Assembly: GCA_949285535.1 (NCBI GenBank)
Contig: CASDZP010000014.1
Span: 1 to 37,322, forward strand
From: an uncultured Alistipes sp.
GTDB taxonomy: Bacteria; Bacteroidota; Bacteroidia; Bacteroidales; Rikenellaceae
Direction: 5' to 3'
DNA length: 37,322 nucleotides
The position numbers were made by a program, and so were the translations under genes. Below the pieces are notes generated by a model that did no database searches, was not told the DNA's origin, and saw only the letters and a list, made by a program, of their open reading frames with translations. Of this stretch, positions 17,564 through 26,770 are shown one piece after another; the stretch's first letter is position 1, and the number at the start of each line of letters is the position of its first letter.

Positions 17564-18664
17564 ATGTTGCGTGACGATATTGCACTCTCTCTGTTGAGAC
17601 TTCCGCCCGACCTCATAATACATCTGCTTGAGGTCTATCCCTCCGCGTCCGCAATACTCTCCGCCACAAAAGAGGAACTCATGGACGAGGGCGGAGTATG
17701 CGAGCGTCTCGCCGACAGGATAGCATCCTGCCCGACATACGCCGCCGCCGACAGGGAACTGGAGTTCATCGACCGCTGGGGTATCAGGGCGACGGCTTTC
17801 TCCGACGACAACTATCCGACCCTTTTGCGGGAGACACCCGACGCCCCGTCGCTAATATATTCGAAAGGCGATTTCGACTTCAACAACGAACGGAACCGTT
17901 TTCTCGGCGTTGTAGGAACACGCAAGATGAGCGCGGCGGGCGAGGCTGTCACCCGAAAGGTGATAGGCGAACTGGCGGAGTTGTCGTCGGACACGGTCAT
18001 AGTCAGCGGACTGGCTTACGGCATAGACGGCGTGGCGCATCGTGCGGCGCTGGATAACGGACTGCGCACGGTGGCTGTGGTGGCGCACGGCCTCGATACC
18101 ATATATCCGTCACAACACCGTGACCTCGCAAAGAGAATAATCGAGAACGGCGGCGCGATTGTTACGGAATATCCGTCGGGCACCGCTCCCCTGCCTCCGC
18201 ATTTCCTTGCCCGCAACCGTATAGTGGCTGGTATCTGCGAGGCTCTTTTTGTGGCTGAAAGTCCGAACAAGGGCGGCTCTCTGGTCACCGCCGACATAGC
18301 CGACAGCTACGGTCGCGAGCTGTTCGCCGCTCCGGGTCGTGCAACGGATAAATCGTTCGAAGGGTGCATCGGACTGATACGCTCCAACAAAGCCAACCTC
18401 TGCACCTGCGGCGACGACATAGCCCGTCTGATGAGGTGGAACAACGACAATCCAGCCACGGAACGGAAACTGCCGTTCCTCTCGCTCACCGAGCATGAAC
18501 AGGCTCTTTACGACGCTTTCGAGAGCGGCGAGGAGATAGACAAGGAGAGCCTTATCGAACGGTCGGGGCTGAGTGTCGCCGACGCATCGAAAGCGTTGAC
18601 CATGATGCAGTTGCACGGAGTCATAAAGGCGGTAAAAGGAATGATGTACATAAAACTGAAGTGA
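17564..18664 (+). CDS. dprA: DNA processing protein DprA
   Basis: Binds single-stranded DNA entering the cell and loads RecA during transformation; it is also found in species not known to be competent. The 366 residues show an N-terminal helix-hairpin-helix/SAM-like part, the Rossmann core with VVGTRKMS (about 117-123), SGLAYGIDGVAHRAAL, a central YPSQHRDL, and NRIVAGICEALFVAESP followed by GSLVTA, and a C-terminal winged-helix domain from about residue 300. It follows tadA by three bases. Confidence 0.93.
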   Translation: MLRDDIALSLLRLPPDLIIHLLEVYPSASAILSATKEELMDEGGVCERLADRIASCPTYAAADRELEFIDRWGIRATAFSDDNYPTLLRETPDAPSLIYSKGDFDFNNERNRFLGVVGTRKMSAAGEAVTRKVIGELAELSSDTVIVSGLAYGIDGVAHRAALDNGLRTVAVVAHGLDTIYPSQHRDLAKRIIENGGAIVTEYPSGTAPLPPHFLARNRIVAGICEALFVAESPNKGGSLVTADIADSYGRELFAAPGRATDKSFEGCIGLIRSNKANLCTCGDDIARLMRWNNDNPATERKLPFLSLTEHEQALYDAFESGEEIDKESLIERSGLSVADASKALTMMQLHGVIKAVKGMMYIKLK

Positions 18665-18751
18665 CGGAAAACATCTTTTTGACATAACATCCTTTCATTC
18701 CTTTTACTGAACAAATCATGCAAAAGAACAAAACACGAAAAGCAGGATATA

Positions 18752-19507
18752 ATGTATATAGACACGCACTCACATCTGTTTTCTCCGGAATTCGACACTG
18801 ATATCGATATTGTCATAGCCTCCGCTCTCGAAAGGGGCGTCGGCAAAATCATAATGCCCGCCATCTGCGCCGAGAGTTATGACGCCATGGAAAATCTCGC
18901 CGCCCGTTATCCCGACATACTCTATTCCACAATGGGACTCCACCCCACGGAAGAGGGAAGCATGGAAGATGTCCTGACCCGTTTCGAGCAGAAAAAGAGC
19001 CGTTATGTCGCGGTTGGAGAGTGCGGACTCGACCTCTATTGGAATCCCGAAACAATCGAACGTCAGAAAGAGATACTGCGTTCGCATTTCGAACTGTCAC
19101 AGCGTCTCAACCTGCCCCTTATACTCCACACACGTGACGCTTTCGCCCCCATGAAAGAACTTTTGAGCGAATACAAGGGATTAAGAGGCGTGATGCACGG
19201 TTTTGCGGGTACACGTCAGGATTATCATGAAATTCTCGAACTCGGTGACTTCCTTTTCGGCATAGGAGGCGTCGTGACATTTAAAAACTCCGCTCTTCCC
19301 GAAGTAGTTGAAGCGATGTCGCTCGACCATATAGTCCTCGAAACCGACAGTCCCTATCTTTCGCCCGTTCCCTATCGCGGCAAACGCAACGACAGCAGTC
19401 GTATACCGTTGATTGCCGCAAAAATTGCCGAGATAAAAGGAATCTCAATGAAAGAGGTTGAGGAAACAACCACACGCAACGCCCTGCGCATGTTCAACAT
19501 ATCGTAA
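18752..19507 (+). CDS. tatD: TatD family metal-dependent deoxyribonuclease
   Basis: A 251-residue TIM-barrel hydrolase of the amidohydrolase superfamily; TatD proteins are 3'-5' exonucleases linked to DNA repair and RNA turnover. Metal ligands are seen in THSHLF (His6, His8), GECGLD (Glu), LILHTRDA (His), MHGFAG (His) and ETDSPYL (Asp). Length is normal. It starts 87 bases after dprA in an AT-rich gap and probably shares its direction of transcription. A terminator follows its stop by about 90 bases. Confidence 0.93.
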   Translation: MYIDTHSHLFSPEFDTDIDIVIASALERGVGKIIMPAICAESYDAMENLAARYPDILYSTMGLHPTEEGSMEDVLTRFEQKKSRYVAVGECGLDLYWNPETIERQKEILRSHFELSQRLNLPLILHTRDAFAPMKELLSEYKGLRGVMHGFAGTRQDYHEILELGDFLFGIGGVVTFKNSALPEVVEAMSLDHIVLETDSPYLSPVPYRGKRNDSSRIPLIAAKIAEIKGISMKEVEETTTRNALRMFNIS

Positions 19508-19598
19508 GCGGATATTAACCTCTGGTTATTGCATCATATTTACGGTATCATATATTTACGATATCATAACTATATTTTCATAATATTATCATAGTTAT

Positions 19599-19637
19599 CC
19601 GACAACCCGATTTTTGTACTGCGGTTGTCGGTTTCTT
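19599..19637 (+). terminator. Intrinsic terminator after tatD
   Basis: CCGACAACC and GGTTGTCGG pair around a 14-base loop, followed by TTTCTTATTT. It lies on the plus strand downstream of tatD. Confidence 0.7.
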
Positions 19638-19899
19638 ATTTATCATTTATCATCTCATCATTAATCGCATCATTATTACAATAATCCGAAGTCCGATTAC
19701 TATATACTACAAATTGAATTTAAATAACTATGTTTCGGTAACCTTCCCGAAAACATGATTATCGTACCCCATTTATCTGTTTACACAAGTTTTACATAGT
19801 TTTACACACGAACTGATACCTTGTTGTAATAATCCGATAAGATTCTATTCGTTTTTATTGCATGGACGGGATAATGATAATACACGACAACAATAAATG
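19638..19899. other. AT-rich intergenic stretch without recognised features
   Basis: Between two convergent terminators. I find no convincing frame, tRNA, promoter box or long repeat here; only short similar runs such as TTTTACAC. It may simply be spacer DNA. Confidence 0.6.
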
Positions 19900-19936
19900 A
19901 AAACGCCTCCGAAAGATTGACCTTTCGGAGGCGTTT
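19900..19936 (-). terminator. Intrinsic terminator of the PpiD-like gene
   Basis: AAACGCCTCCGAAAG and CTTTCGGAGGCGTTT form a near-perfect stem with a short loop; on the minus strand it is followed by TCATTTATT. It lies about 20 bases after the foldase stop. Confidence 0.88.
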
Positions 19937-19956
19937 CGTATTTAAGTCTTCGTTTT

Positions 19957-22020
19957 TTAGAAGAATTTGATACGTGTGTCGTGTATGTCAGCCAAATCGA
20001 ACACCGCATTGTAAGCGCGGTTCTGTATGTTGGTTTCGGCTGTTGACTGGAGCATCACTTTTTCGCTCTTGTCGTTAGTCTCCATACGTTCATCGACCGC
20101 TTTTATCTCAAACACAGCCACGTCTGAAACTGACTCTACGGGAGCAGTGGTTTCACCCTCTTTGCATCCTGTTATCGCGCCTATCGCGGCGGGAGCCACA
20201 CCGAGGTTGTCGATATAGAACGATGAGAAGTTGACATTGGAAGCCTCTTTTATCTCAAGAGCGAATTTCTCTGAAAGTTCAGTCACGCTCTTTCCTTTCA
20301 TCTCCTCTTTGAGCTTGTTTGTTTTAGCCTGATTGAGGACAACGGCTCTGATGTCGCCTTTCACCTTGTTGAAGTCAGCCTGACCGTGTTCTCTGATGCT
20401 GACAACATTGAGTACATAGTTGGCGTCGCCGATTGAAATGACATCCGAGTTTGCACCTTCTTTGGCATCGAACGCCCAACGTGCCATTTCGCCCGACTGC
20501 TCTATGTTGTTGATGAGGTTTTCACCCTCAACGAGACGTGCCACGTGTATCACAAGACCGCTCTCTGTCGCAATCTTGTTGAAATCGGCGCCTTTAGCCG
20601 CAAGTGAAGAGGCGAATTTGCTTGCAGAAGCGTATGCCTCCTGCTGTGTCTGACGACCCGGTTCAACGAGGTAGTCGATAGAAGCCACCTGAACACGGGG
20701 TATCATCTTACCACGGTATGTGTTCTCGATAACCGCTATGCCGTAAGGAGTCTTGACGCTGAATATCTCACCTTTGTTTGACGCGAGCAATTTTTCGGTG
20801 AACTCTTCGAAACCTTCACCGCCGAGGAGAGCGGGATTTATGCGTCCCACGTCACCGCCGGGAGTCTGACGGTCGAGAGAGTGAGCGAGAACGAGCTGTT
20901 CGAAAGAGGCACCTTTCTTAAGCTCCGTTATGATGCTGTCGGCTGTATTCTGACTTTCGGGAGCGAGTATTATCTGACGGAAACCGATTGTGTCGGGCAT
21001 GTTTTTACGAGCCACCAGACGTGCCACGGTATGTTTTGAACCGTCGAACACGGGACCGTATATATCACCTTCAGCCGCCTCTTTCGCGAAGGTGGCGATG
21101 TCGCCGCTGAACTCGTCATAACCTTTGAACACGAGAGATATGGGAGTAGCGCCGTTTATCTTGGCGAACTGTACGGGGTCATCGCTGTTTTTGAGCTGGT
21201 CTGCCAACTCTGCCACGCTTGTTTCAGCCTCTTTATAGTCCGCCTCAGAGGGGAGAGCCTCGAAAAGGACATACTGCAACTCGCGGATTTCGCTCTGTTT
21301 GAAGAGACGTTTGTGTGAGTCGTAGTATGCGCGCAGGTCGGCGTCGGTAACGTTAACCGCAGAATCGGGAACACTCGCAATCGAGCGTGCCACATAATTC
21401 ACATTGAAGAAACGGTTGCTGTTCTCAACACCCTCCGCAACCTCAAGGTCGGTTGTGAAAATCGCGTTTTTGACAAGAGACATATATTTGTTCATAGCAC
21501 GTTCCTCGCCAATCTCGTTCTCGATATATCTCCAGAAGAAACGGCTGTTGCCTGTCTGGTCGTTGTCGAGATTCGATATGTAATCGACCAATAACTGCTG
21601 GTCGAAAGAGCCTGTCTGCGGATTTACGAATATCGAACGGATAATGGGAGAAACCCATGTGCCGTTAACCATGTCTTTAAGCTCGTCGGGGCTTATAGAC
21701 AGACCGAGATTATTGATGCTTCCATCGAAAGAACAGTCACGCACCACGCTTTCCCATGCAGCCGAACGAATCTGCTCGTCGTTCACAGTCTCGCTGCCCG
21801 ACATAATCTGCTGCGCACGTTTAATCTGTTCGACACGCTCCAGATAGTCGTTATAGGTGATAGTCTGACCGTTTACCTCTCCGACATTCATCTTCGAAGA
21901 ACTCCATAACGCGCCTCCTGAATTGGCAAGGTCTCCGAGCAAAAACGCTAACAGAGAGATACCTATGACAACCGCCAAAACAGCGCCGCCTTTGGTTCTG
22001 AGAGTGTTTAATGTTGCCAT
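19957..22020 (-). CDS. PpiD/SurA-like peptidyl-prolyl isomerase, membrane anchored
   Basis: A 687-residue periplasmic folding factor. One N-terminal membrane helix (about residues 13-31, LAVVIGISLLAFLLGDL) anchors it, followed by a SurA-N-type chaperone region (about 40-300), a parvulin domain near residues 345-440 (FRQIILAPES, ending in TPYGIAVIE) and a second, poorly conserved parvulin-like part toward the C terminus. The layout matches PpiD, which helps newly exported outer-membrane proteins fold. It has its own terminator. The next gene upstream on the same strand is a PASTA protein. Confidence 0.9.
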   Translation of the reverse strand: MATLNTLRTKGGAVLAVVIGISLLAFLLGDLANSGGALWSSSKMNVGEVNGQTITYNDYLERVEQIKRAQQIMSGSETVNDEQIRSAAWESVVRDCSFDGSINNLGLSISPDELKDMVNGTWVSPIIRSIFVNPQTGSFDQQLLVDYISNLDNDQTGNSRFFWRYIENEIGEERAMNKYMSLVKNAIFTTDLEVAEGVENSNRFFNVNYVARSIASVPDSAVNVTDADLRAYYDSHKRLFKQSEIRELQYVLFEALPSEADYKEAETSVAELADQLKNSDDPVQFAKINGATPISLVFKGYDEFSGDIATFAKEAAEGDIYGPVFDGSKHTVARLVARKNMPDTIGFRQIILAPESQNTADSIITELKKGASFEQLVLAHSLDRQTPGGDVGRINPALLGGEGFEEFTEKLLASNKGEIFSVKTPYGIAVIENTYRGKMIPRVQVASIDYLVEPGRQTQQEAYASASKFASSLAAKGADFNKIATESGLVIHVARLVEGENLINNIEQSGEMARWAFDAKEGANSDVISIGDANYVLNVVSIREHGQADFNKVKGDIRAVVLNQAKTNKLKEEMKGKSVTELSEKFALEIKEASNVNFSSFYIDNLGVAPAAIGAITGCKEGETTAPVESVSDVAVFEIKAVDERMETNDKSEKVMLQSTAETNIQNRAYNAVFDLADIHDTRIKFF

Positions 22021-22170
22021 TTATATTTAAGTTTTTCGTTGTGAGGCAGAGCCTCTTTCATTTAATTATTGACGATTTATGGTCGCAGGACCGCTCATAT
22101 AACCTGCGAATATAATAAAAACTTTGTAATTACGAAAAAACGGCTTTTTTGTCGCTTTCTTCTTACGTGA

Positions 22171-22193
22171 AAAAGTGTCGGTTTGAAACCGAC
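22171..22193 (-). terminator. Short terminator of the PASTA gene
   Basis: GTCGGTTT and AAACCGAC pair almost without a loop, and on the minus strand ACTTTTTC follows. It lies just after the PASTA gene stop. Confidence 0.6.
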
Positions 22194-22202
22194 GGACGGC
22201 TG

Positions 22203-23015
22203 TTATTTCTTCTTTATCAGTTTGTCCACCTTCTCGTCGTCGGTAGATGCCTTGAGCGATATTGTTCTGCCGTACATTGCGGTGCGTCCCGCCGCTATCG
22301 ACTGTTCGTAAACACGCGCGTCAGCCGCCTCCGTTGGGTTGTATCCCTCATCGTAGGTAACCTCTCCAACATTGAAGCCAGCCTCCCAAAGTCTGTTTTT
22401 CGCCTGAATGACTGACAAGCCTTTGAGGTTGGGAACATAAGGGTCGGGGTCGACCGGGTTGCGACCCACCTTAAGGGTGATACCCGTTCCTACTTCGCCC
22501 ATCATCTTGCTTCCGTAAGCTATACGCTTGCCGTTATAGCTCTCGTCGAGGACGTTATTGGTCGCAAGGTCATCGACATAGTTTATACGCTCTATTACAA
22601 AGCCCGCACCCACAATCTTGTTTTTCGCCTGACGGAGCGAGAAACCCGTAACGTACGGTATGGGTATCATTTTGGGTTTGTGAGTGTTTGTAGTCAGGAA
22701 GATACGGCGTCCCGACTTGACCACGTTACCCGCCTTGGGGTATTGCTCGACGATGGCTCCGCGTTTCATGCCGATGACATAGACCGAGTCTATCACCTCC
22801 AGACGAAGGTCGTTCTTCGACGCCGCCTTGCGGGCCTCGGCGAGAGTCATGTTCTTGAAGTCGGGTACTTCATATCTCTGTCCGTGACGTGTGGCTATCG
22901 CCAACACTATCTGCGTGCAGACAAGGAGTATAACTATTATGGAAACGGCTAAAATTATCTGTTTCAACAGAAAATTGCTGTTTATCTTTTCTATGAGTCT
23001 TTTTATCACGTTCAT
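22203..23015 (-). CDS. PASTA domain protein with one membrane helix
   Basis: A 270-residue protein with a short cytoplasmic N terminus, a membrane helix at about 18-40 and three PASTA repeats outside (about 46-112, 116-185, 190-258), each with the VP-x(n)-G/A-x(n)-A-x(n)-L pattern, for example VPDFKNMTLAEARKAA. PASTA domains bind muropeptides or beta-lactams in Ser/Thr kinases and PBPs, but no kinase or transpeptidase domain is present. Stand-alone PASTA proteins occur in Bacteroidetes; their role in the cell wall is not established. It lies between the PpiD-like gene and mqnE, all on the minus strand. Confidence 0.88.
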   Translation of the reverse strand: MNVIKRLIEKINSNFLLKQIILAVSIIVILLVCTQIVLAIATRHGQRYEVPDFKNMTLAEARKAASKNDLRLEVIDSVYVIGMKRGAIVEQYPKAGNVVKSGRRIFLTTNTHKPKMIPIPYVTGFSLRQAKNKIVGAGFVIERINYVDDLATNNVLDESYNGKRIAYGSKMMGEVGTGITLKVGRNPVDPDPYVPNLKGLSVIQAKNRLWEAGFNVGEVTYDEGYNPTEAADARVYEQSIAAGRTAMYGRTISLKASTDDEKVDKLIKKK

Positions 23016-23089
23016 TCCACAAATATTTTTGCAAAAATACGAATTTTGTCTCTATCACCAACCGTAAAGTCGGATAAAAAACAAAAAAC

Positions 23090-24181
23090 TCACTTTGACA
23101 CAACATTATAGAAGGTGTCTCTCTCAAGAGGGGTGAATCCCGCGTCGCTTACCATTTTCCGCAGTTCCGCCAGAGAGAGCGAGGGCTGTTCAACACCCGC
23201 CATGCTGTATATCTTGGTGGTGTCCGCCACCGTTCCGTCAATGTCGTCCGCACCGTAGAACAACGCCTCTTTGGTCGCCTGTTGTCCGTACATGGGCCAA
23301 TAAGCCTTGATGTGCGGAATGTTGTCGAGGTAAAGACGGCTTATTGCCAAAGTACGCAAATCCTCCGACATGGGACATTCTCCTATCTGTGACATGGAGT
23401 TATTGGCACATCTGTATTTGAGCGGGATAAAAGCGTTGAAACCTCCCGTCTCGTCCTGAAGACGACGCAGACGCTCCATGTGAGAGACACGGTGACGATA
23501 CTCTTCTATGTGTCCGTAGAGCATCGTGGCGTTGGTCTTTATTCCCGCATTGTGGGCAGCCTTATGCAATGCGAGCCATTGCTCGGCGTTAGGCTTGTCG
23601 GGGCATATTCTTTTCCTTATCCCGTCGTCAAATATCTCGGCTCCGCCTCCCGTCAACGTATCCATACCCGCCTCCTTGAAACGGGCTATACCCTCGTCAT
23701 AGCTTATTCCCGCCTTGTCGAAAAGATATATGTGCTCTATCGCCGAAAAGGCCTTTATCGAGGCGTGGGGCATCATCCGACGCACAAGACGAACGATGTC
23801 GAGATAGCCCTCAAGCGTCGATGAGGGGTGAACGCCACCCACAAGATGAACTTCCGTTATCCCGCTGTCCATATAACGCGACACAATCTTCTCTATCTGC
23901 GGAAGCGTCAAAAGCCAACCGTCGGGGTCGGAGACTGAACGGCGATAGGAACAAAAACGACAGTTGTAGCGACAAATGTTTGTCGGCTCTATATGAAAAT
24001 TGCGATTGTAAAAGACACCGTCTCCCGATTTCAGGCGTTTCTCTTCGATGGCGATTTTCGATAACGCCTCCAGTGAGGCGTGCTCGAAAAGGGTCACGGC
24101 ATCCTCTTCGGAAAGCCTTTGTCCGCTGCGTTTTCGGGCGAGTATCTCCTCCACTCGGGAGTCTGAAACTGTTGATGACAT
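23090..24181 (-). CDS. mqnE: Aminofutalosine synthase
   Basis: A radical-SAM enzyme that joins the radical from SAM to 3-carboxyvinyl-oxybenzoate to make aminofutalosine, the second step of the futalosine route to menaquinone. The 4Fe-4S motif CRYNCRFC (Cys70, 74, 77) is in place, followed by GGVHPSSTLEGY, GGGAEIFDDGIRKRICPDK and NATMLYGHIE, which fit MqnE rather than MqnC. An upstream in-frame ATG at 24334 would add 51 residues. I prefer ATG 24181 (MSSTVSDSR), which gives 363 residues, normal for the family, and leaves room for the divergent promoter at 24220. Confidence 0.92.
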   Translation of the reverse strand: MSSTVSDSRVEEILARKRSGQRLSEEDAVTLFEHASLEALSKIAIEEKRLKSGDGVFYNRNFHIEPTNICRYNCRFCSYRRSVSDPDGWLLTLPQIEKIVSRYMDSGITEVHLVGGVHPSSTLEGYLDIVRLVRRMMPHASIKAFSAIEHIYLFDKAGISYDEGIARFKEAGMDTLTGGGAEIFDDGIRKRICPDKPNAEQWLALHKAAHNAGIKTNATMLYGHIEEYRHRVSHMERLRRLQDETGGFNAFIPLKYRCANNSMSQIGECPMSEDLRTLAISRLYLDNIPHIKAYWPMYGQQATKEALFYGADDIDGTVADTTKIYSMAGVEQPSLSLAELRKMVSDAGFTPLERDTFYNVVSK

Positions 24182-24219
24182 ATAAGTCTGTTTAAAAATA
24201 TTCAACAAAGGTATCTTTT

Positions 24220-24252
24220 TTTGGGTAAATTTGAATAAATTAAATATTTTTG
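24220..24252 (+). promoter_or_regulatory. Promoter of the glycosyltransferase-sigma-rsmG operon
   Basis: TTTG (24220-24223) and TATTTTTG (24245-24252) are 21 bases apart, a good fit to the Bacteroidetes pattern. Transcription would start near 24259. This lies after the ATG at 24231, so that codon cannot be the start if this promoter is real. Confidence 0.65.
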
Positions 24253-24302
24253 TGTCGCAAAGAACGGATTTCGTCAAATCCGTAACAAACAAAAAACAAC
24301 CC

Positions 24303-25466
24303 GTGGAATACATTCTCTCAAAATACGGCATCATCGAACTGTCGATTACATGTGTCGCATTCGTCTCGTTCGTGGTGTTTTTGTGTTACTATCTCGGAGC
24401 TTTTCTCTCTGTCGCCAATCACCGTCACTCAAAAAAGGTGGGCGGCTTGCGCAATGTCGAACCTCAACCCGTCTCTGTGATTGTGGTTGTGAAGGATGAT
24501 TTCGATTATATAGAAAACACCCTTCCCGTCATTCTTAATCAGAGTTATGATGCGCCTTATCAGGTGGTCGTCGTATGCGACACACCCGAGAGCTACCGTA
24601 CGCCCGAGATGCTCAAAGAGCTTTCGGCTAAATACAAACATCTGTACGTGACGATTATCCCCGCCGACAGCAAGTTCGAGCATACAAACAAGCTGGCTCT
24701 CACGGTCGGCATGAAAGCCGCAAAATACGATAACATAATCATAACATCGTCAGAGTGCACCCCCGTCAGCGGCGACTGGCTCGGCGTCATGTCTTACGGT
24801 TTTACCTCCGACCACGTGATAATCAGCGGATACAACAGAATATCGCGTGAAAAAGGTTTCTTCAATTCGTTCCAGAGAGCGGTAAACATACATGAGTCGT
24901 TCATGATGCTCTCGCGCGCCGTGGCAGGACACCCCTATCGCGTGAGCCGCCACAACAACGGTCAGAGCAAAAAACTTTTCTTCAACAACAAGGGTTTCAC
25001 GGAATATCTGCGTCTCAATGTGGGTGAATCCGACCTCTACATACAGCAGATTGCCCGATATGCGGAGAGCAACGTGATAATAAACCCCAAAGGCGTCACC
25101 GAGAGCAAATCGGCGACAACATTTACCGAATGGTACAACAAACGCAAGTTTTACAGCTATCCGTTCCGATACTTTTCTGCGGGCTGCCGCATGTTCATAT
25201 CGTCAAGCTATCTTTTCACGGCGTTATTCTGGCTCTCCGTCATTGCCCTGATTTCGCTTATGGTGCCATTCACCTGGATTGGCGCGGCGGCAATGATTCT
25301 GATACGCTGGTTCGTGATAGCTGCCGTCACAAAGAAACTGTGCAGACGGACAGGCGACAATCCTCCCTATTTATCGGCGTTGCTGTACGACTTCATATCG
25401 CCCGCCGAGATAACAATCCTTACCGTAAGCCGCAATATATTGTCGCTTAAAAATTTATGGGTATAG
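24303..25466 (+). CDS. Membrane-anchored family 2 glycosyltransferase
   Basis: An inverting GT-A glycosyltransferase with one N-terminal helix (CVAFVSFVVFLCYYLGAFLSV), a cytoplasmic catalytic domain opening with PVSVIVVVKDDFDYIENTLP and carrying VVVCDTPES, and two or more C-terminal helices (YLFTALFWLSVIALISL and on). The usual DxD is not obvious; SSECTPVSGDWL sits at the expected place. Sugar and acceptor are unknown. I start it at GTG 24303 because the ATG at 24231 lies upstream of the predicted transcription start; the longer form would add 24 polar residues. It overlaps the sigma factor gene by ten bases, so the two are co-translated. Confidence 0.78.
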   Translation: MEYILSKYGIIELSITCVAFVSFVVFLCYYLGAFLSVANHRHSKKVGGLRNVEPQPVSVIVVVKDDFDYIENTLPVILNQSYDAPYQVVVVCDTPESYRTPEMLKELSAKYKHLYVTIIPADSKFEHTNKLALTVGMKAAKYDNIIITSSECTPVSGDWLGVMSYGFTSDHVIISGYNRISREKGFFNSFQRAVNIHESFMMLSRAVAGHPYRVSRHNNGQSKKLFFNNKGFTEYLRLNVGESDLYIQQIARYAESNVIINPKGVTESKSATTFTEWYNKRKFYSYPFRYFSAGCRMFISSSYLFTALFWLSVIALISLMVPFTWIGAAAMILIRWFVIAAVTKKLCRRTGDNPPYLSALLYDFISPAEITILTVSRNILSLKNLWV

Positions 25467-26017
25467 AGAATTCCGATAACGAGTCTTTGCTCATAGAGCG
25501 GGCTGTTAACGGCGACAAAGAGGCTTTCGAGCAGCTTTTTCGTTGTTATCGGGGGGTAGTCATGTCCATGCTCACGCGACTCGCGGGCAACCGATACGAC
25601 GCGGGCGACCTGCTTCAGGAGACATTCATAAAGGCGTTTCTCAACATATCGAAATACAACAGCTCTTACCGTTTCTCACAATGGCTCGTGACGATAGCGC
25701 GAAACACGTTCATCGACCACTATCGCCACCGTAACGTGCGTGACGAGCTCGACAAGATAGACTCCGTGACAAACGGCGATTTTGTGGAGGAGACGCCCGA
25801 AGAGCTCATAATCATGGACGAGCGGCGCAGGGAGATGGAGCACAACATCGAGAGCCTCAGCCGAAACTACCGTAAAATAATAGAGATGCGTTACTATCAG
25901 GGTCTCTCTTACGAGGAAATAGCCGAAGAGCTGTCAATACCCGTAGGTACGGTCAAAACGCGTCTGTTCAGAGCGAAAGAACGGCTCAACGAGCTGATTA
26001 ACAAAAAGCAACAGTAG
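25457..26017 (+). CDS. ECF-type RNA polymerase sigma factor
   Basis: A 186-residue group 4 sigma-70 factor. Region 2 covers about residues 25-92 (YDAGDLLQETFIKAFLNI, then FSQWLVTIARNTFIDHYRHR) and region 4 about 132-180 (YRKIIEMRYYQGLSYEEIAE and GTVKTRLFRAKERL). It directs polymerase to a set of promoters that cannot be named. No anti-sigma gene follows; the next gene is rsmG after seven bases. Its start lies inside the last codons of the glycosyltransferase gene, which ties its amount to that gene's translation. Confidence 0.93.
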   Translation: MGIENSDNESLLIERAVNGDKEAFEQLFRCYRGVVMSMLTRLAGNRYDAGDLLQETFIKAFLNISKYNSSYRFSQWLVTIARNTFIDHYRHRNVRDELDKIDSVTNGDFVEETPEELIIMDERRREMEHNIESLSRNYRKIIEMRYYQGLSYEEIAEELSIPVGTVKTRLFRAKERLNELINKKQQ

Positions 26018-26024
26018 CCTCACA

Positions 26025-26654
26025 ATGGAAGAAATACTGAAATATTTTCCCGAACTCACAGAGGAGCAGAGACAGCGTTTCGCTCTTGCCGCCGAGCTGT
26101 ACAAAGAGCTCAACGCAAAGATTAACGTAATCTCACGCAAAGACATCGACAACATATTTACGCATCACATCCTGCATTCGCTCGCGATAGCCAAAGTGCA
26201 TCCGTTGCCGAGCGGTTCTCTCGTCATGGACCTCGGATGCGGCGGCGGATTCCCCGGAATACCTTTGGCGATAATGTTTCCTGAGGTGTCGTTCATGCTG
26301 GTCGATTCAGTAGGTAAAAAAATAAAGGTTGTCGAGGAGGTGGTGAAAGGACTCGGGCTCAAAAACGTGGAACCGCACAACAAACGGGCGGAAGAGCTTG
26401 ACGTCAAGGTTGACTATGTGGTATCGAGAGCCGTGGCTGACCTTAAACCGTTTTTAGGCTGGTGCTGGAACAAGATTAAAGGCGGCGACGGCAGAGGTCT
26501 TTTATATCTGAAAGGCGGCGACCTCACGGAAGAGATTTCCGAAGGAATAAAACCGTACAAGGGTATATCATTATGCCGACTTTATAAAATATCGGACATC
26601 TTCGACGACGAATATTTTGACACCAAAAAGGTGCTTTACATCAGAAAAGGTTAG
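26025..26654 (+). CDS. rsmG: 16S rRNA (guanine-N7) methyltransferase RsmG
   Basis: Methylates N7 of G527 in 16S rRNA using SAM; loss gives low-level streptomycin resistance in other bacteria. The 209-residue protein is full length, with the SAM-binding motif VMDLGCGGGFPGIPLA (about 67-82), VDSVGKKIKVVEEV, and VVSRAVADLKPFLGWC. It is the last gene of the operon begun by the glycosyltransferase and is followed by a shared convergent terminator. Confidence 0.95.
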   Translation: MEEILKYFPELTEEQRQRFALAAELYKELNAKINVISRKDIDNIFTHHILHSLAIAKVHPLPSGSLVMDLGCGGGFPGIPLAIMFPEVSFMLVDSVGKKIKVVEEVVKGLGLKNVEPHNKRAEELDVKVDYVVSRAVADLKPFLGWCWNKIKGGDGRGLLYLKGGDLTEEISEGIKPYKGISLCRLYKISDIFDDEYFDTKKVLYIRKG

Positions 26655-26710
26655 TGTTTTCAGGATGAGATATGAGACCTTTAAGGTTTCAATACTGAAA
26701 CAAAGCGAAA

Positions 26711-26756
26711 ATAAAACGGGAGTACATCGCTGAAGATGTACTCCCGTTATTTTATA
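26711..26756. terminator. Bidirectional terminator between rsmG and the exporter gene
   Basis: ACGGGAGTACATC and GATGTACTCCCGT pair around a six-base loop, with ATAAA on the left and TATTTTAT on the right, so it can stop transcription from both sides. Confidence 0.88.
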
Positions 26757-26770
26757 CGGCTTTCAAACTT

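Noticed and set aside
19508..19956. Search for a tRNA, small RNA or small protein in the 450-base gap after tatD
   Set aside because: Only two terminators can be supported; no cloverleaf, ribosome site or promoter pair was found.
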